Assembly (NCBI GenBank): GCA_016200365.1
Contig: JACQEW010000279.1
Coordinates: 1 to 9,081 of the forward strand
Source of the DNA: Nitrospinota bacterium
GTDB taxonomy: Bacteria > Nitrospinota > Nitrospinia > UBA9942
Direction: 5' to 3'
Length of the DNA: 9,081 nucleotides
The position numbers were made by a program, and so were the translations under genes. Position 1 is the first letter of the stretch. Each line of letters begins with the position of its first letter. The notes below the pieces were generated by a model. It saw only the letters and a list, made by a program, of their open reading frames with translations. It did not search any database and was not told the DNA's origin. Shown piece by piece: positions 1 to 6,632 of the stretch.

Positions 1-363
1 AGAGAAGAGTTATATAAAAGATTAGATTCTGTAAAATCCAAAATCAAGCCTAAAGAAACAAAAAAAGATACCTCTCCAGAACAACCATCTGTAGAGAAAA
101 AGAAAGAGAAAATATATTCAAAATTAATCGCATTGGAAAATAAAATCATTGATGCTGATATTTATAGAATCAATGATATTCCTTCCTCCTATCCAAGAGA
201 GGTTCGCAAGGCTGTTAGTATAATATTTGAGGTCATTGACGAAAGTTTAGGAAAAGAAGACGCTGAGAAACTTATTGATAAGATTATAGATGCACTTCAA
301 AGAAAGTCTAAAGACAATAAAAAAGATGAACAGAAAAATCTTACTAATCGAACCAGCATATAA
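1..363 (+). CDS. C-terminal part of an unrecognised Lys-rich protein (5' end outside window)
   Basis: The frame is open from the first base of the window to the TAA at 361-363, so this is the 3' end of a longer gene; the TTG at 133 is internal and should not be taken as the start. About 120 residues are visible. The first 40 or so are a charged, low-complexity linker rich in Lys, Glu, Ser and Pro. A more ordered helical segment follows (IDADIYRINDIP, then PREVRKAVSIIFEVID), and the tail is again Lys/Asn-rich. No catalytic motif or named domain is recognisable. The last 38 bases overlap the start of the radical SAM gene, so the two are probably cotranscribed and translationally coupled. A linker plus helical C-terminus suits a multidomain protein whose active part lies upstream, but I do not assign a function. 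Confidence 0.8.
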   Translation, partial: REELYKRLDSVKSKIKPKETKKDTSPEQPSVEKKKEKIYSKLIALENKIIDADIYRINDIPSSYPREVRKAVSIIFEVIDESLGKEDAEKLIDKIIDALQRKSKDNKKDEQKNLTNRTSI

Positions 364-1936
364 AAACAAATACCCACCACTTGGCTTAATGAAAATAAGC
401 TCCTATCACAAGATGTTAGGAGATGAGGTAATATTTTTTAAGGGTAAATCAAAGGAACTAAGAGAGATTAAGTGGGATAGAATTTATATAACAACCTTAT
501 TTTCATTTTATTGGAATATGACCATTGATACCATTAAATTTTATAAAAGGAGTGTTAAAAAAACTAAAAATTTCTATATTGGCGGTATTATGGCATCTAT
601 TATGGCAGACGAAATATTTAATGAAATACGCATCAAGCCCATTGTTGGATTATTAGACAAGCCCAGGATGCTCAATGACAATAATGATATTATCGTAGAC
701 CATGTAGTGCCTGACTACGATATTCTTGAAGAAATAGACTATACCTATCCAGCAGGCAATGCCTACTTTTCTTACACAACAAGAGGGTGTGTAAGAAGAT
801 GCCCATTTTGTGCAGTGCCAAAATTAGAACCCAAATACAAAAATTATATATCTATAAAAGAACAAATTAAACAAATAGACAAAAAATATGGGCATAAGAA
901 AAATCTCCTTTTACTTGATAATAATGTATTGGCATCAAAGCATTTCCCAAGAATAATTGAGGAGATTAAAGAAATAGGTTTTTATAAGGGTGCAAAAGTT
1001 CAACATCCGGTAAAATTTAACTTATTGATAGAAAGATTACAAAATGGCGAAAATAATAATAAGCTCCTGCAAAAAATATCTAATCTTCTAAAAGATCAGC
1101 CTTTATATATAAAAAATGAGGTAGCAAAAAACAATTATTTAAAACTTCTGGAGCAATTTGATTTGTTAAATGGTATTAGCAGGGAGCAATTATTAAGGAT
1201 AGAGCATGAGTTAATCCCTTATTTTGATAAATACAGGAACAAGGCTTATGGTTTAAAATATGTTGATTTCAATCAGGGAGTTGACCCAAGACTCGTCACA
1301 GAAGAAAAAATGAAGCTTTTAAGTGAGCTACCAATTAGTCCTTTAAGAATTGCTTTTGACAGTTTAGAGCCAAAATATAAAAAAAGGTATATAAGGGCTA
1401 TTGAATTAGCTGCAAAATATGGAATAAGAAATTTGTCAAATTATATCTTATACAACTGGGACGATGATACTCCTGAAGATTTCTATAATAGACTTAAAAT
1501 CAATACTGATTTGAATAGTAATTTGGATGTTAGAATTTATTCCTTTCCTATGAAATATATACCTGTTATCAATAGAAATAGGAATTATATTGGACCATAC
1601 TGGAATCTAAAATATATCCGCGCCATTCAAAAGGTTTTATTAGTTACCGGTGGCGCTGTTATGCCTGAGAAATCATTCTTTGAAAAGGCATTTGGTAAAG
1701 ATTTGCAAGAATTTCATAAAATAATGCTAATGCCTGAAAACTATATAATTGATAGAATAAAACATGAAAAAAATGGAGATACTAAAAAGTGGTGGAATAT
1801 TTTAATGTCCTTATCTAAATCTAAAGAAGAATATGATAATGTCATAAAGAAAATCGAGTCAAAAGATTTTAGTATTGAAGACAAAAAATACAGTAAAAAG
1901 ATTCCTGGAGTCATGCGGCATTATTTGAATAAGTGA
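326..1936 (+). CDS. Radical SAM protein of unknown function with B12-binding-like N-terminus
   Basis: A 536-residue protein. Near the middle is the radical SAM cluster motif C-x3-C-x2-C (C155, C159, C162, in GCVRRCPFCAVP), which binds a 4Fe-4S cluster and cleaves S-adenosylmethionine. The first 60 residues (ILLIEPAYKNKYPPLGLMK) resemble the Rossmann-like cobalamin-binding domain often found before radical SAM cores, but no DxHxxG cobalamin ligand motif is visible. Further core strands are LLLLDNN near residue 198 and YVDFNQGVDPRL from residue 312; between them is a helical, charged insertion of about 90 residues. The C-terminal part contains SNYILYNWDDDTPEDFY and FPMKYIPV. I chose ATG 326 over the longer frame from 290 because MNRKILLIEP is the typical start of this type and the extra 12 residues only overlap the previous gene. 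No strong Shine-Dalgarno is seen, consistent with coupling to the upstream gene. The substrate is unknown. Confidence 0.85.
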   Translation: MNRKILLIEPAYKNKYPPLGLMKISSYHKMLGDEVIFFKGKSKELREIKWDRIYITTLFSFYWNMTIDTIKFYKRSVKKTKNFYIGGIMASIMADEIFNEIRIKPIVGLLDKPRMLNDNNDIIVDHVVPDYDILEEIDYTYPAGNAYFSYTTRGCVRRCPFCAVPKLEPKYKNYISIKEQIKQIDKKYGHKKNLLLLDNNVLASKHFPRIIEEIKEIGFYKGAKVQHPVKFNLLIERLQNGENNNKLLQKISNLLKDQPLYIKNEVAKNNYLKLLEQFDLLNGISREQLLRIEHELIPYFDKYRNKAYGLKYVDFNQGVDPRLVTEEKMKLLSELPISPLRIAFDSLEPKYKKRYIRAIELAAKYGIRNLSNYILYNWDDDTPEDFYNRLKINTDLNSNLDVRIYSFPMKYIPVINRNRNYIGPYWNLKYIRAIQKVLLVTGGAVMPEKSFFEKAFGKDLQEFHKIMLMPENYIIDRIKHEKNGDTKKWWNILMSLSKSKEEYDNVIKKIESKDFSIEDKKYSKKIPGVMRHYLNK

Positions 1937-1998
1937 TAAATTCCAATAATGCATTAATCAAATGATATAAAAATTTGAAAGGAGGTTGAACTTTAAAA

Positions 1999-2295
1999 AT
2001 GAAAAAAGAGTCTAATATGTTTTGGGAAGTGGAAGAGTTGAAAAAGATAGGTGAGAACCAGCCTGAAGTGGTAGAAGTTGCTCTTAAGGATTTATGGAAA
2101 AACAGACCGGAACTTTATAAATCAGTGATTATAAATGCCTATATAGATGAAAAAATAAATCTGAGTAAGGCGGCAGAACTTCTTAATATATCGAGATTGG
2201 AACTTGAAAAGGAATTCAGAATAAAGGGTATCCCTATAAGGCATTTATCGGCAGAGGACATAGTTGCCGAAGTAGAGGCAATTAAAGAGTGGTAG
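1999..2295 (+). CDS. UPF0175-type antitoxin with helix-turn-helix
   Basis: A 98-residue protein resembling the UPF0175 (COG2886) predicted antitoxins, which bind DNA and neutralise a PIN-like toxin encoded immediately downstream. A helix-turn-helix lies at about residues 53-80 (INLSKAAELLNISRLELEKEF, with the typical following GIPIRHL). A strong Shine-Dalgarno, GGAGG at 1981-1985, sits 13 bases before ATG 1999, which is long; ATG 2017 (Met7) is an alternative start. The stop TAG is 5 bases before the toxin ATG, the usual operon layout. Such antitoxins normally repress their own promoter; a TATAAA in the short upstream gap could be part of it, but I see no clear -35. The gene looks intact although its toxin is frameshifted. 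Confidence 0.8.
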   Translation: MKKESNMFWEVEELKKIGENQPEVVEVALKDLWKNRPELYKSVIINAYIDEKINLSKAAELLNISRLELEKEFRIKGIPIRHLSAEDIVAEVEAIKEW

Positions 2296-2300
2296 ATAAA

Positions 2301-2787
2301 ATGGGAGTTTTAGTAGATAACACGGTCCTTACAAATTTTGCCTTAATAAAACGCGAGGAGATGTTAAGAGGTTTTTTCAGGGCGTATCTTTACTACTGAG
2401 GCTGTATTAAAAGAACTTTATAAAGGTGAGGAAAGAGGAGTCTTGCCAAAAAGAAATTGGAGTTTTTTAAAGATATTAAAAATTGAATCTGAACATGAGC
2501 AGCACCTTTTTGAAAGATTTAATCGGAGATTAGGAGAAGGGGAGTCATCGTGTTTATGTTTAGCAGCTAATCGGAGCATCTATAAAATATTAACCGATGA
2601 TTTAGATACCAGAAGATATGCACAACGAATAGGTATCCCTGTTTCTGGAACAATTGGAGTTCTTGTTGATGCTATTAGAAAGGGCATTATTTCCAAAGAA
2701 GAAGGCAATACCTTTCTGTCAGGGATGATCGAAAAGGGGTATTATTCACCTTATAGAAATTTGGACGAATTAGCAGTTGGGGGATAA
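2301..2787 (+). pseudogene. PIN-like toxin of the UPF0175 pair, frameshifted near the N-terminus
   Basis: ATG 2301 opens a frame reading MGVLVDNTVLTNFALIK, a typical PIN-domain start with Asp6, but it stops at TGA 2397 after 32 residues. The rest of the protein lies in the +1 frame: SGRIFTTEAVLKELYKG, then GEGESSCLCLA, the acidic ILTDDLDTRRYA motif and IPVSGTIGVLVDAI, ending at TAA 2785-2787. The frames meet at a run of six T (2372-2377) followed by CAGGG. Removing one T joins them into a protein of about 161 residues, the expected size for a COG2405/DUF3368-type toxin, a predicted ribonuclease. Every expected acidic position is present across the two pieces, so decay, if real, is recent. A homopolymer sequencing error or a slippage site are the alternatives. 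TTG 2443 in the second frame is not a convincing separate start. Confidence 0.75.
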
Positions 2788-2788
2788 T

Positions 2789-2956
2789 ATGATTCAAAAA
2801 ATAAAGGATTTTTTTAATAAATACAAGGCAGAGATAGGGATTGTGGTTCTGGTAATTTATGTGCTTCTGTTAGGGCTGGGAACTATCGGGGAGCTTTTTG
2901 ATATAGAGTGGATTTTGGATTTACCTATTTTCAGACCGATGGGGAAATACCGGTAA
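2789..2956 (+). CDS. Small single-pass membrane protein, 55 residues
   Basis: The ATG lies one base after the toxin stop and is preceded by a GGGGGA stretch that could serve as Shine-Dalgarno, so it is probably translated in the same operon as the antitoxin and toxin. The product starts with a basic amphipathic segment (MIQKIKDFFNKYKAE), has one hydrophobic helix at about residues 17-34 (IGIVVLVIYVLLLGLGTI), and ends with a short tail containing ELFDIEWILDLP and a basic C-terminus. The positive N-terminal side suggests that the N-terminus stays inside. Its TAA (2954-2956) directly abuts the stop codon of the opposite-strand membrane gene. I do not recognise the family. The charge pattern, spacing and helix make a real gene likely. 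Confidence 0.6.
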   Translation: MIQKIKDFFNKYKAEIGIVVLVIYVLLLGLGTIGELFDIEWILDLPIFRPMGKYR

Positions 2957-3463
2957 TTAATCTCCATCCCGTATTTTGACCCTTTCCTCTGCGAGTTCCC
3001 TCCATTCAGGCAGCCATTTATAGAGTAGAATGCCTCCCCATATAATGAAGCTTACAGCCTCTGTCAATAGTGTATATGGATATTTCATTTCTATATAATA
3101 ACTGTAAAAGGACTCTGCAATAGAGAATCTGCGATGGTCGGAGAGGTCGCCGACGATGGGCCAGAAGGCTATGTAAATTGCGATTGCATCCTGAATCAGA
3201 TGCAATATACAACCCGACCAGATTGATATGAAAAATTTCTTATGCCTCGGCAGGATGTATATCAATGGCGCAAATAAAAGAGCCTGAATTACGACGGAAT
3301 GGGCTATCCCCCGTCCGGGCAGATGAAAAAATATATTCAGCGGCTTGTCAATCAAATCCGGCAGATATGCGCCGAAGATAAGGAGATACAGATTTAGCTC
3401 TATGTTATATCTCTTTAGCAGATTGTGAGCCACATAAGTATTGGCATAGTGTCCTAATATCAT
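2957..3463 (-). CDS. YdjM/DUF457-like integral membrane protein (putative metal-dependent hydrolase)
   Basis: A 168-residue membrane protein resembling the YdjM/DUF457 group, annotated as inner-membrane metal-dependent hydrolases although the activity is largely unproven. Polar motifs that could bind metal punctuate the hydrophobic helices: GHYA at residues 4-7, GAYLPDLIDKP at 31-41, GRGIAHS at 50-56 and HLIQDA at 88-93. Hydrophobic segments lie near residues 23-34, 57-71, 78-100 and 132-148. The frame extends 17 codons further to ATG 3514, but I prefer ATG 3463 because MILGHYA is the characteristic beginning of the family and the longer form would overlap the divergent nth start. No clear Shine-Dalgarno precedes either ATG. 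Its stop abuts that of the convergent 55-residue gene, leaving no room for a terminator. Confidence 0.7.
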   Translation of the reverse strand: MILGHYANTYVAHNLLKRYNIELNLYLLIFGAYLPDLIDKPLNIFFHLPGRGIAHSVVIQALLFAPLIYILPRHKKFFISIWSGCILHLIQDAIAIYIAFWPIVGDLSDHRRFSIAESFYSYYIEMKYPYTLLTEAVSFIIWGGILLYKWLPEWRELAEERVKIRDGD

Positions 3464-3493
3464 ATAAAATAGTATATCAGAAGCGAGACTATA

Positions 3494-4138
3494 ATGAAAA
3501 AAGAAAATTCGCATGCCAAAAAGATTTTCGAGCTTTTAGAAATGGAATATAAGGATTCAAAGGTAGCTCTTGATTTCAAAACCCCTTTGCAGCTCCTTAT
3601 TGCCACAATTTTATCTGCTCAATGTACGGATGAGAGGGTAAATAAGGTTACAAAAGCGCTTTTTAAAAAATATAAAAGGGCAGAGGATTATGCAAATGCC
3701 GATTTGAAAGAATTGGAGGAGGACATTCGCCCCACAGGGTTTTATAAAAACAAGGCAAAATCGCTGAAGAACTGCTGTAAAAAGATTATAGAGGATTTTA
3801 AGGGAAAGATTCCCGATACCCTTGAGGAGCTTATTGCTTTGCCCGGTGTCGGCAGAAAGACCGCAAATATTGTCCTCGGAAGCGCCTACGGCAGACAGGC
3901 AATTGCAGTGGATACCCATGTGAACAGGGTGTCAAACCGTCTTGGTCTGGCTGATGCCGATGACCCCGATAAAATTGAAGAGGAGCTTTGCAAAATAATC
4001 CCGGAAGATAAATGGACTGAAGCCACCCACTGGCTTATCCAGCATGGAAGGAGAATTTGTAATGCAAGAAAACCCCTTTGTGATAAGTGTATTTTGAGAG
4101 ATTACTGCAAGTTTTATCTAAATAAAGGGAAATTATAA
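3494..4138 (+). CDS. nth: Endonuclease III, DNA glycosylase/AP lyase
   Basis: A 214-residue cytoplasmic base-excision repair enzyme that removes oxidised pyrimidines and cleaves the backbone by beta-elimination. The helix-hairpin-helix LPGVGRKTANIVL carries the catalytic lysine K122, and VDTHVNRVSNRLGL carries the catalytic aspartate D140. The C-terminal 4Fe-4S cluster is intact, with C-x6-C-x2-C-x5-C at C189, C196, C199 and C205. The early SAQCTDERVN segment is also typical. Length matches the family (about 210 residues), so ATG 3494 is a reasonable start, although its ribosome-binding site is weak. It is divergent from the membrane protein gene with only about 30 bases between the preferred starts, and it ends at a palindromic repeat that separates it from convergent dnaJ. 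Nothing looks degenerate. Confidence 0.97.
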   Translation: MKKENSHAKKIFELLEMEYKDSKVALDFKTPLQLLIATILSAQCTDERVNKVTKALFKKYKRAEDYANADLKELEEDIRPTGFYKNKAKSLKNCCKKIIEDFKGKIPDTLEELIALPGVGRKTANIVLGSAYGRQAIAVDTHVNRVSNRLGLADADDPDKIEEELCKIIPEDKWTEATHWLIQHGRRICNARKPLCDKCILRDYCKFYLNKGKL

Positions 4139-4292
4139 ATCGCAAAGACGCAAAGGTCACAAAGGAACAAAGACTTGATTTTAGACAGGATATACAGGAT
4201 AAAACAGCCCCTCATAGCTGCATTCAGGGGCTGTCAATCCTGTCAAGTTCTTAATTTTCTTTGCGTTCTTTGCGTCTCTGCGGTGAAATTAA
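4139..4292 (+). repeat. Composite palindromic intergenic repeat between nth and dnaJ
   Basis: This non-coding stretch is an imperfect inverted repeat. The outer arms are CGCAAAGACGCAAAGGTCAC (4141-4160) and the reverse complement of 4263-4282, which match at 16 of 20 positions. Inside them are the two copies of ACAGGAT at 4185-4191 and 4194-4200, facing ATCCTGTC at 4237-4244, and at the centre is a strong hairpin. It resembles interspersed palindromic (REP- or MITE-like) elements that I associate with environmental anaerobes; it encodes no protein. Position between two convergent genes is typical. Copy number elsewhere in the genome cannot be seen from here. Confidence 0.75.
4204..4234. terminator. 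Central hairpin, possible bidirectional terminator
   Basis: ACAGCCCCT (4204-4212) pairs perfectly with AGGGGCTGT (4226-4234), giving a 9-bp GC-rich stem with a 13-base loop. It lies between the 3' ends of nth (+) and dnaJ (-). There is no long U-tract directly after the stem on either strand, so intrinsic termination is uncertain; it may simply be the core of the palindromic repeat. Confidence 0.45.
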
Positions 4293-4300
4293 TTCTTTGT

Positions 4301-5413
4301 TTATCCAAATAGATTCTTTACCTTTTCAAAAAAGCTCTTGCCCATCGGGTTTACATCCTCACCGCTGATTCTGGCAAACTCCTCCAGCAGCTCCTTCTGC
4401 CGTGTATTGAGTTTAGTAGGCGTCTCTACAATAACCTTTACCAGCTCGTCTCCAATACTAAATCCGTGAATATCCGTTATCCCCTTTCCCTTAAGCCTGA
4501 ACGCCTGATTGGTCTGTGTGCCGGCAGGTATCTTCATCCTTGCCTTTCCCGTCAGTGTGGGAACCTCTATATCGGCGCCAAGGGCTGACTGGGTAAAACT
4601 AATCGGGATTTCGCAGACAATGTTATTTCCTTCCCTTGTAAATATGGGATGCTCTCTAACAGATATTACTACAAACAGGTCGCCCGGCGGACCGCCCCTG
4701 TTACCTGATTCTCCTTCGCCGCTCAATTTAAGCCTCGTTCCGTTTTCTACGCCGGGTGGTATCTTGACTGCCAATGTCCTCTCTTTTCTTATCCTTCCGG
4801 CTCCGTTACATGAGGGGCAGTAATCCTTTATAATCCTCCCCTCTCCTTTGCAGGAACTGCACGGCTTGCTTATGCTGAAAAATCCCTGCTGAAATTTTAC
4901 ATAACCGCTTCCGCCGCAGGATGGGCAGGAAATTTCCGATGTCCCGTTTTTAGCGCCGCTTCCATGACATGACGCACATTTCTCCATCCGCGGCACTCTT
5001 ATCTTTGTCTCTATTCCAAGGGCTGCTTCCTCAAAGGATATTTCAAGATTGTATCTTAAATCCGCGCCTCTCTGATCCCTTGTCCTGCGGTTTGTCGTAC
5101 CGCCGAAAAAATCGCCGAATATATTCTCGACTACATCTCCGAAACCTGCGCCGTATCCAAAACCTGTTTCCCTGAACCCTTCAAATCTCTCCCCTCCATG
5201 CCCGAACCGGTCGTAGTGGGACCTCTTTTCCGGGTCTCTTAAAACCTCATAAGCCTCTGTCGCCTCTTTGAATTTTTCCTCCGACCACTTATCTCCCGAA
5301 GGATTCTTGTCAGGGTGGTATTTTAACGCCAGCCTCCGATACGCCTTCTTTACCTCCGTCTCGCTGGCGTTTCGGTGAACACCCAATATTTCATAGTAAT
5401 CTCGCTTCGCCAT
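4301..5413 (-). CDS. dnaJ: Chaperone protein DnaJ (Hsp40)
   Basis: A 370-residue co-chaperone that stimulates DnaK ATPase and delivers unfolded substrates. The J domain spans about residues 5-70 with HPD at 33-35. It is followed by a Gly/Phe-rich linker (about 71-105) and a zinc-binding domain with four C-x2-C-x-G-x-G-type repeats: C146/C149, C163/C166, C185/C188 and C199/C202. The C-terminal substrate-binding domains end in a helical tail (EKVKNLFG). Length is close to E. coli DnaJ (376), so the start MAKRDYYEILGV is secure. No Shine-Dalgarno stands out. No dnaK or grpE is in the window, so dnaJ is separate from the usual heat-shock operon or at its far end. It begins 32 bases after hicA on the same strand, so readthrough from the upstream cluster is possible. 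Confidence 0.97.
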   Translation of the reverse strand: MAKRDYYEILGVHRNASETEVKKAYRRLALKYHPDKNPSGDKWSEEKFKEATEAYEVLRDPEKRSHYDRFGHGGERFEGFRETGFGYGAGFGDVVENIFGDFFGGTTNRRTRDQRGADLRYNLEISFEEAALGIETKIRVPRMEKCASCHGSGAKNGTSEISCPSCGGSGYVKFQQGFFSISKPCSSCKGEGRIIKDYCPSCNGAGRIRKERTLAVKIPPGVENGTRLKLSGEGESGNRGGPPGDLFVVISVREHPIFTREGNNIVCEIPISFTQSALGADIEVPTLTGKARMKIPAGTQTNQAFRLKGKGITDIHGFSIGDELVKVIVETPTKLNTRQKELLEEFARISGEDVNPMGKSFFEKVKNLFG

Positions 5414-5444
5414 ATAGTATTACAAAACCTTAGTAAAAATTATT

Positions 5445-5450
5445 ATTATA
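5445..5450 (-). promoter_or_regulatory. Possible -10 element for dnaJ
   Basis: On the minus strand this reads TATAAT, overlapping the hicA stop codon and lying 31 bases before the dnaJ ATG. No good -35 hexamer is present at the right spacing, and the region is simply AT-rich, so this is a weak call. Confidence 0.25.
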
Positions 5451-5676
5451 AACGACTCCACTCATCTACAGTAATTCCACGGCTTATTATTTTTTCTACT
5501 TCACGGATCATCATCCGAAGCTGTGGAATGGAGTATTCTTTATTAGAAGGGATTGTCAAGCGTTGCTGTTTGTAGACCATAAACTGATGTTTAGCACCTG
5601 AGAAAGGACCATCAAAACCAAGTTTTCTTAACTTACCTATGAAATCCCGACGCTTACACGGCTTCCACTGGCTCAC
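5446..5676 (-). CDS. hicA: HicA-family mRNA interferase toxin
   Basis: A 76-residue toxin of the HicA/YcfA family, a small double-stranded-RNA-binding-fold protein that cleaves mRNA and blocks translation. The N-terminal CKRRDFIGKLRKLGF helix, the active-site histidine H30 in GAKHQFMVY, the RLTIPSNKEYS strand and the final IREVEKII helix are all present, so it looks functional. The start is GTG at 5676, supported by an AGGGAG-like ribosome-binding site about 8 bases upstream inside hicB. It overlaps hicB by 23 bases, so the toxin is translated only where antitoxin translation has just ended. Antitoxin before toxin is the reverse of the classic hicAB order but is familiar in this subgroup. Confidence 0.88.
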   Translation of the reverse strand: MSQWKPCKRRDFIGKLRKLGFDGPFSGAKHQFMVYKQQRLTIPSNKEYSIPQLRMMIREVEKIISRGITVDEWSRL

Positions 5677-5929
5677 GGGATGGCTCCCTGTTTAAATCAA
5701 TACCTTCAATTATCGGCAACAGATGTCCAAGTTTTAAGCCAACAAGAATCCAATCTTCAAGCGTAGAATGTAATTCATCTTCGCACTCGTGCAATGTCGC
5801 TCCAAATGTTACGACTCCTTTACAAGAGGGTATACGACCGGCAAATGTGCCATCCTCAAGCTTATCGTAAACAGCCTGTGCCATAGCCTTTTCAACATAC
5901 TCGCTAAGAATATATTTTACTAATGGCAT
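5654..5929 (-). CDS. hicB: HicB-family antitoxin
   Basis: A 91-residue antitoxin with the degenerate RNase H-like HicB fold: a first strand and helix (KYILSEYVEKAMAQAVYDKL), then DGTFAGRIPSCKGVVTFGATLHECEDELHSTLEDWILVGLKLGHLLP, the typical strand-helix pattern. It is expected to bind and inhibit HicA. The C-terminal tail is short with no added helix-turn-helix, so DNA binding and autoregulation may be weak or may need another factor. A good Shine-Dalgarno, AGGAGA at 5936-5941 on the minus strand, lies 6 bases before the ATG. It starts 21 bases after the unknown Cys/His protein gene and overlaps hicA. Confidence 0.87.
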   Translation of the reverse strand: MPLVKYILSEYVEKAMAQAVYDKLEDGTFAGRIPSCKGVVTFGATLHECEDELHSTLEDWILVGLKLGHLLPIIEGIDLNREPSREPVEAV

Positions 5930-5950
5930 TGTTTATCTCCTATTAGATAA

Positions 5951-6625
5951 CTATTTTAATATAGTCAGTCCAAGAAAGCGATATTTTTCATCAAAATCAA
6001 AGATAACTGGAAAATTCTTCAAGTCTTTCTTCTTTATTTCCCATGGGAAACCACCGTATTTCTTTTTTCCAAATTTCTTTCTACCTTTATTCATTTTTAT
6101 ACTTATGAGATGCCGGTCTATATGGCATTTTATATCATCTTCTTTTAATGATACACTCCTCTCAGCGGCAATATTGATTTTATCACCAAAGAGGGATGAT
6201 TTATAAGAATTATGGACATCTACATTTACCAATGCCCCGTAAAAGTTAATGGTATCATTAACAATTTGTGCTTTCCTCTTATCTTCAAAAGTCTTTTTTG
6301 AATTGGGTCTTAACTTCATGCCAATCTTTTTAATGCCTTTCTTTTGAATAAGATAATAGAATTCATCAACACCTTTAATATGACCACATATTTTACATGC
6401 CTCTTTTCCATCCTTTATTTTCTTATACCCTTCCCAATGCTTGCACTGTAACCCCAGAAACTCCCACGCAGTACCGAGCTGCTGATAAATATTAAAAAAG
6501 AGCCGTGACTCCTTTTCGGTTATATTTTTACCATTCAGGAAACTCTTGCTGACAAAATCCATGCTTTTAAATAGACTTTTTAGCTCTTTCTTTATTTGCT
6601 CTTTTGTCATGTCCTGTTTTTTCAT
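5951..6625 (-). CDS. Unknown 224-residue basic protein with a Cys/His zinc-type cluster
   Basis: I do not recognise this family. Starting at ATG 6625, the product is 224 residues and strongly basic. The first 60 residues are mostly helical (KEQIKKELKSLFKSMDFV, then RLFFNIYQQLGTAWEFLG). A possible zinc site follows: C61-x-H63, then C77-x2-C80-x-H82 (LQCKHW and CKICGHIKG). The middle holds LVNVDVHNSYKS and ERSVSLKEDDIKCHIDRHLISI, and a Lys-rich segment (MNKGRKKFGKKKYGG) precedes the end. Basic charge with a Cys/His cluster suggests nucleic-acid binding, but this is inference. The frame continues 34 codons upstream to 6727, overlapping the antitoxin gene in another frame; I chose ATG 6625, 7 bases after the antitoxin stop, as the natural coupled start. 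It occupies the position where a VapB-like antitoxin normally has its toxin, and hicB follows 21 bases later. Confidence 0.7.
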   Translation of the reverse strand: MKKQDMTKEQIKKELKSLFKSMDFVSKSFLNGKNITEKESRLFFNIYQQLGTAWEFLGLQCKHWEGYKKIKDGKEACKICGHIKGVDEFYYLIQKKGIKKIGMKLRPNSKKTFEDKRKAQIVNDTINFYGALVNVDVHNSYKSSLFGDKINIAAERSVSLKEDDIKCHIDRHLISIKMNKGRKKFGKKKYGGFPWEIKKKDLKNFPVIFDFDEKYRFLGLTILK

Positions 6626-6632
6626 TTCAACT

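Noticed and set aside
2443..2787. Separate 114-residue gene starting at TTG 2443
   Set aside because: It is the C-terminal part of the frameshifted PIN-like toxin; the frame stays protein-like upstream of 2443 as far as the T run.
3464..3514. 17-residue N-terminal extension of the DUF457-like protein
   Set aside because: It would overlap the divergent nth start, and MILGHYA is the family-typical beginning.
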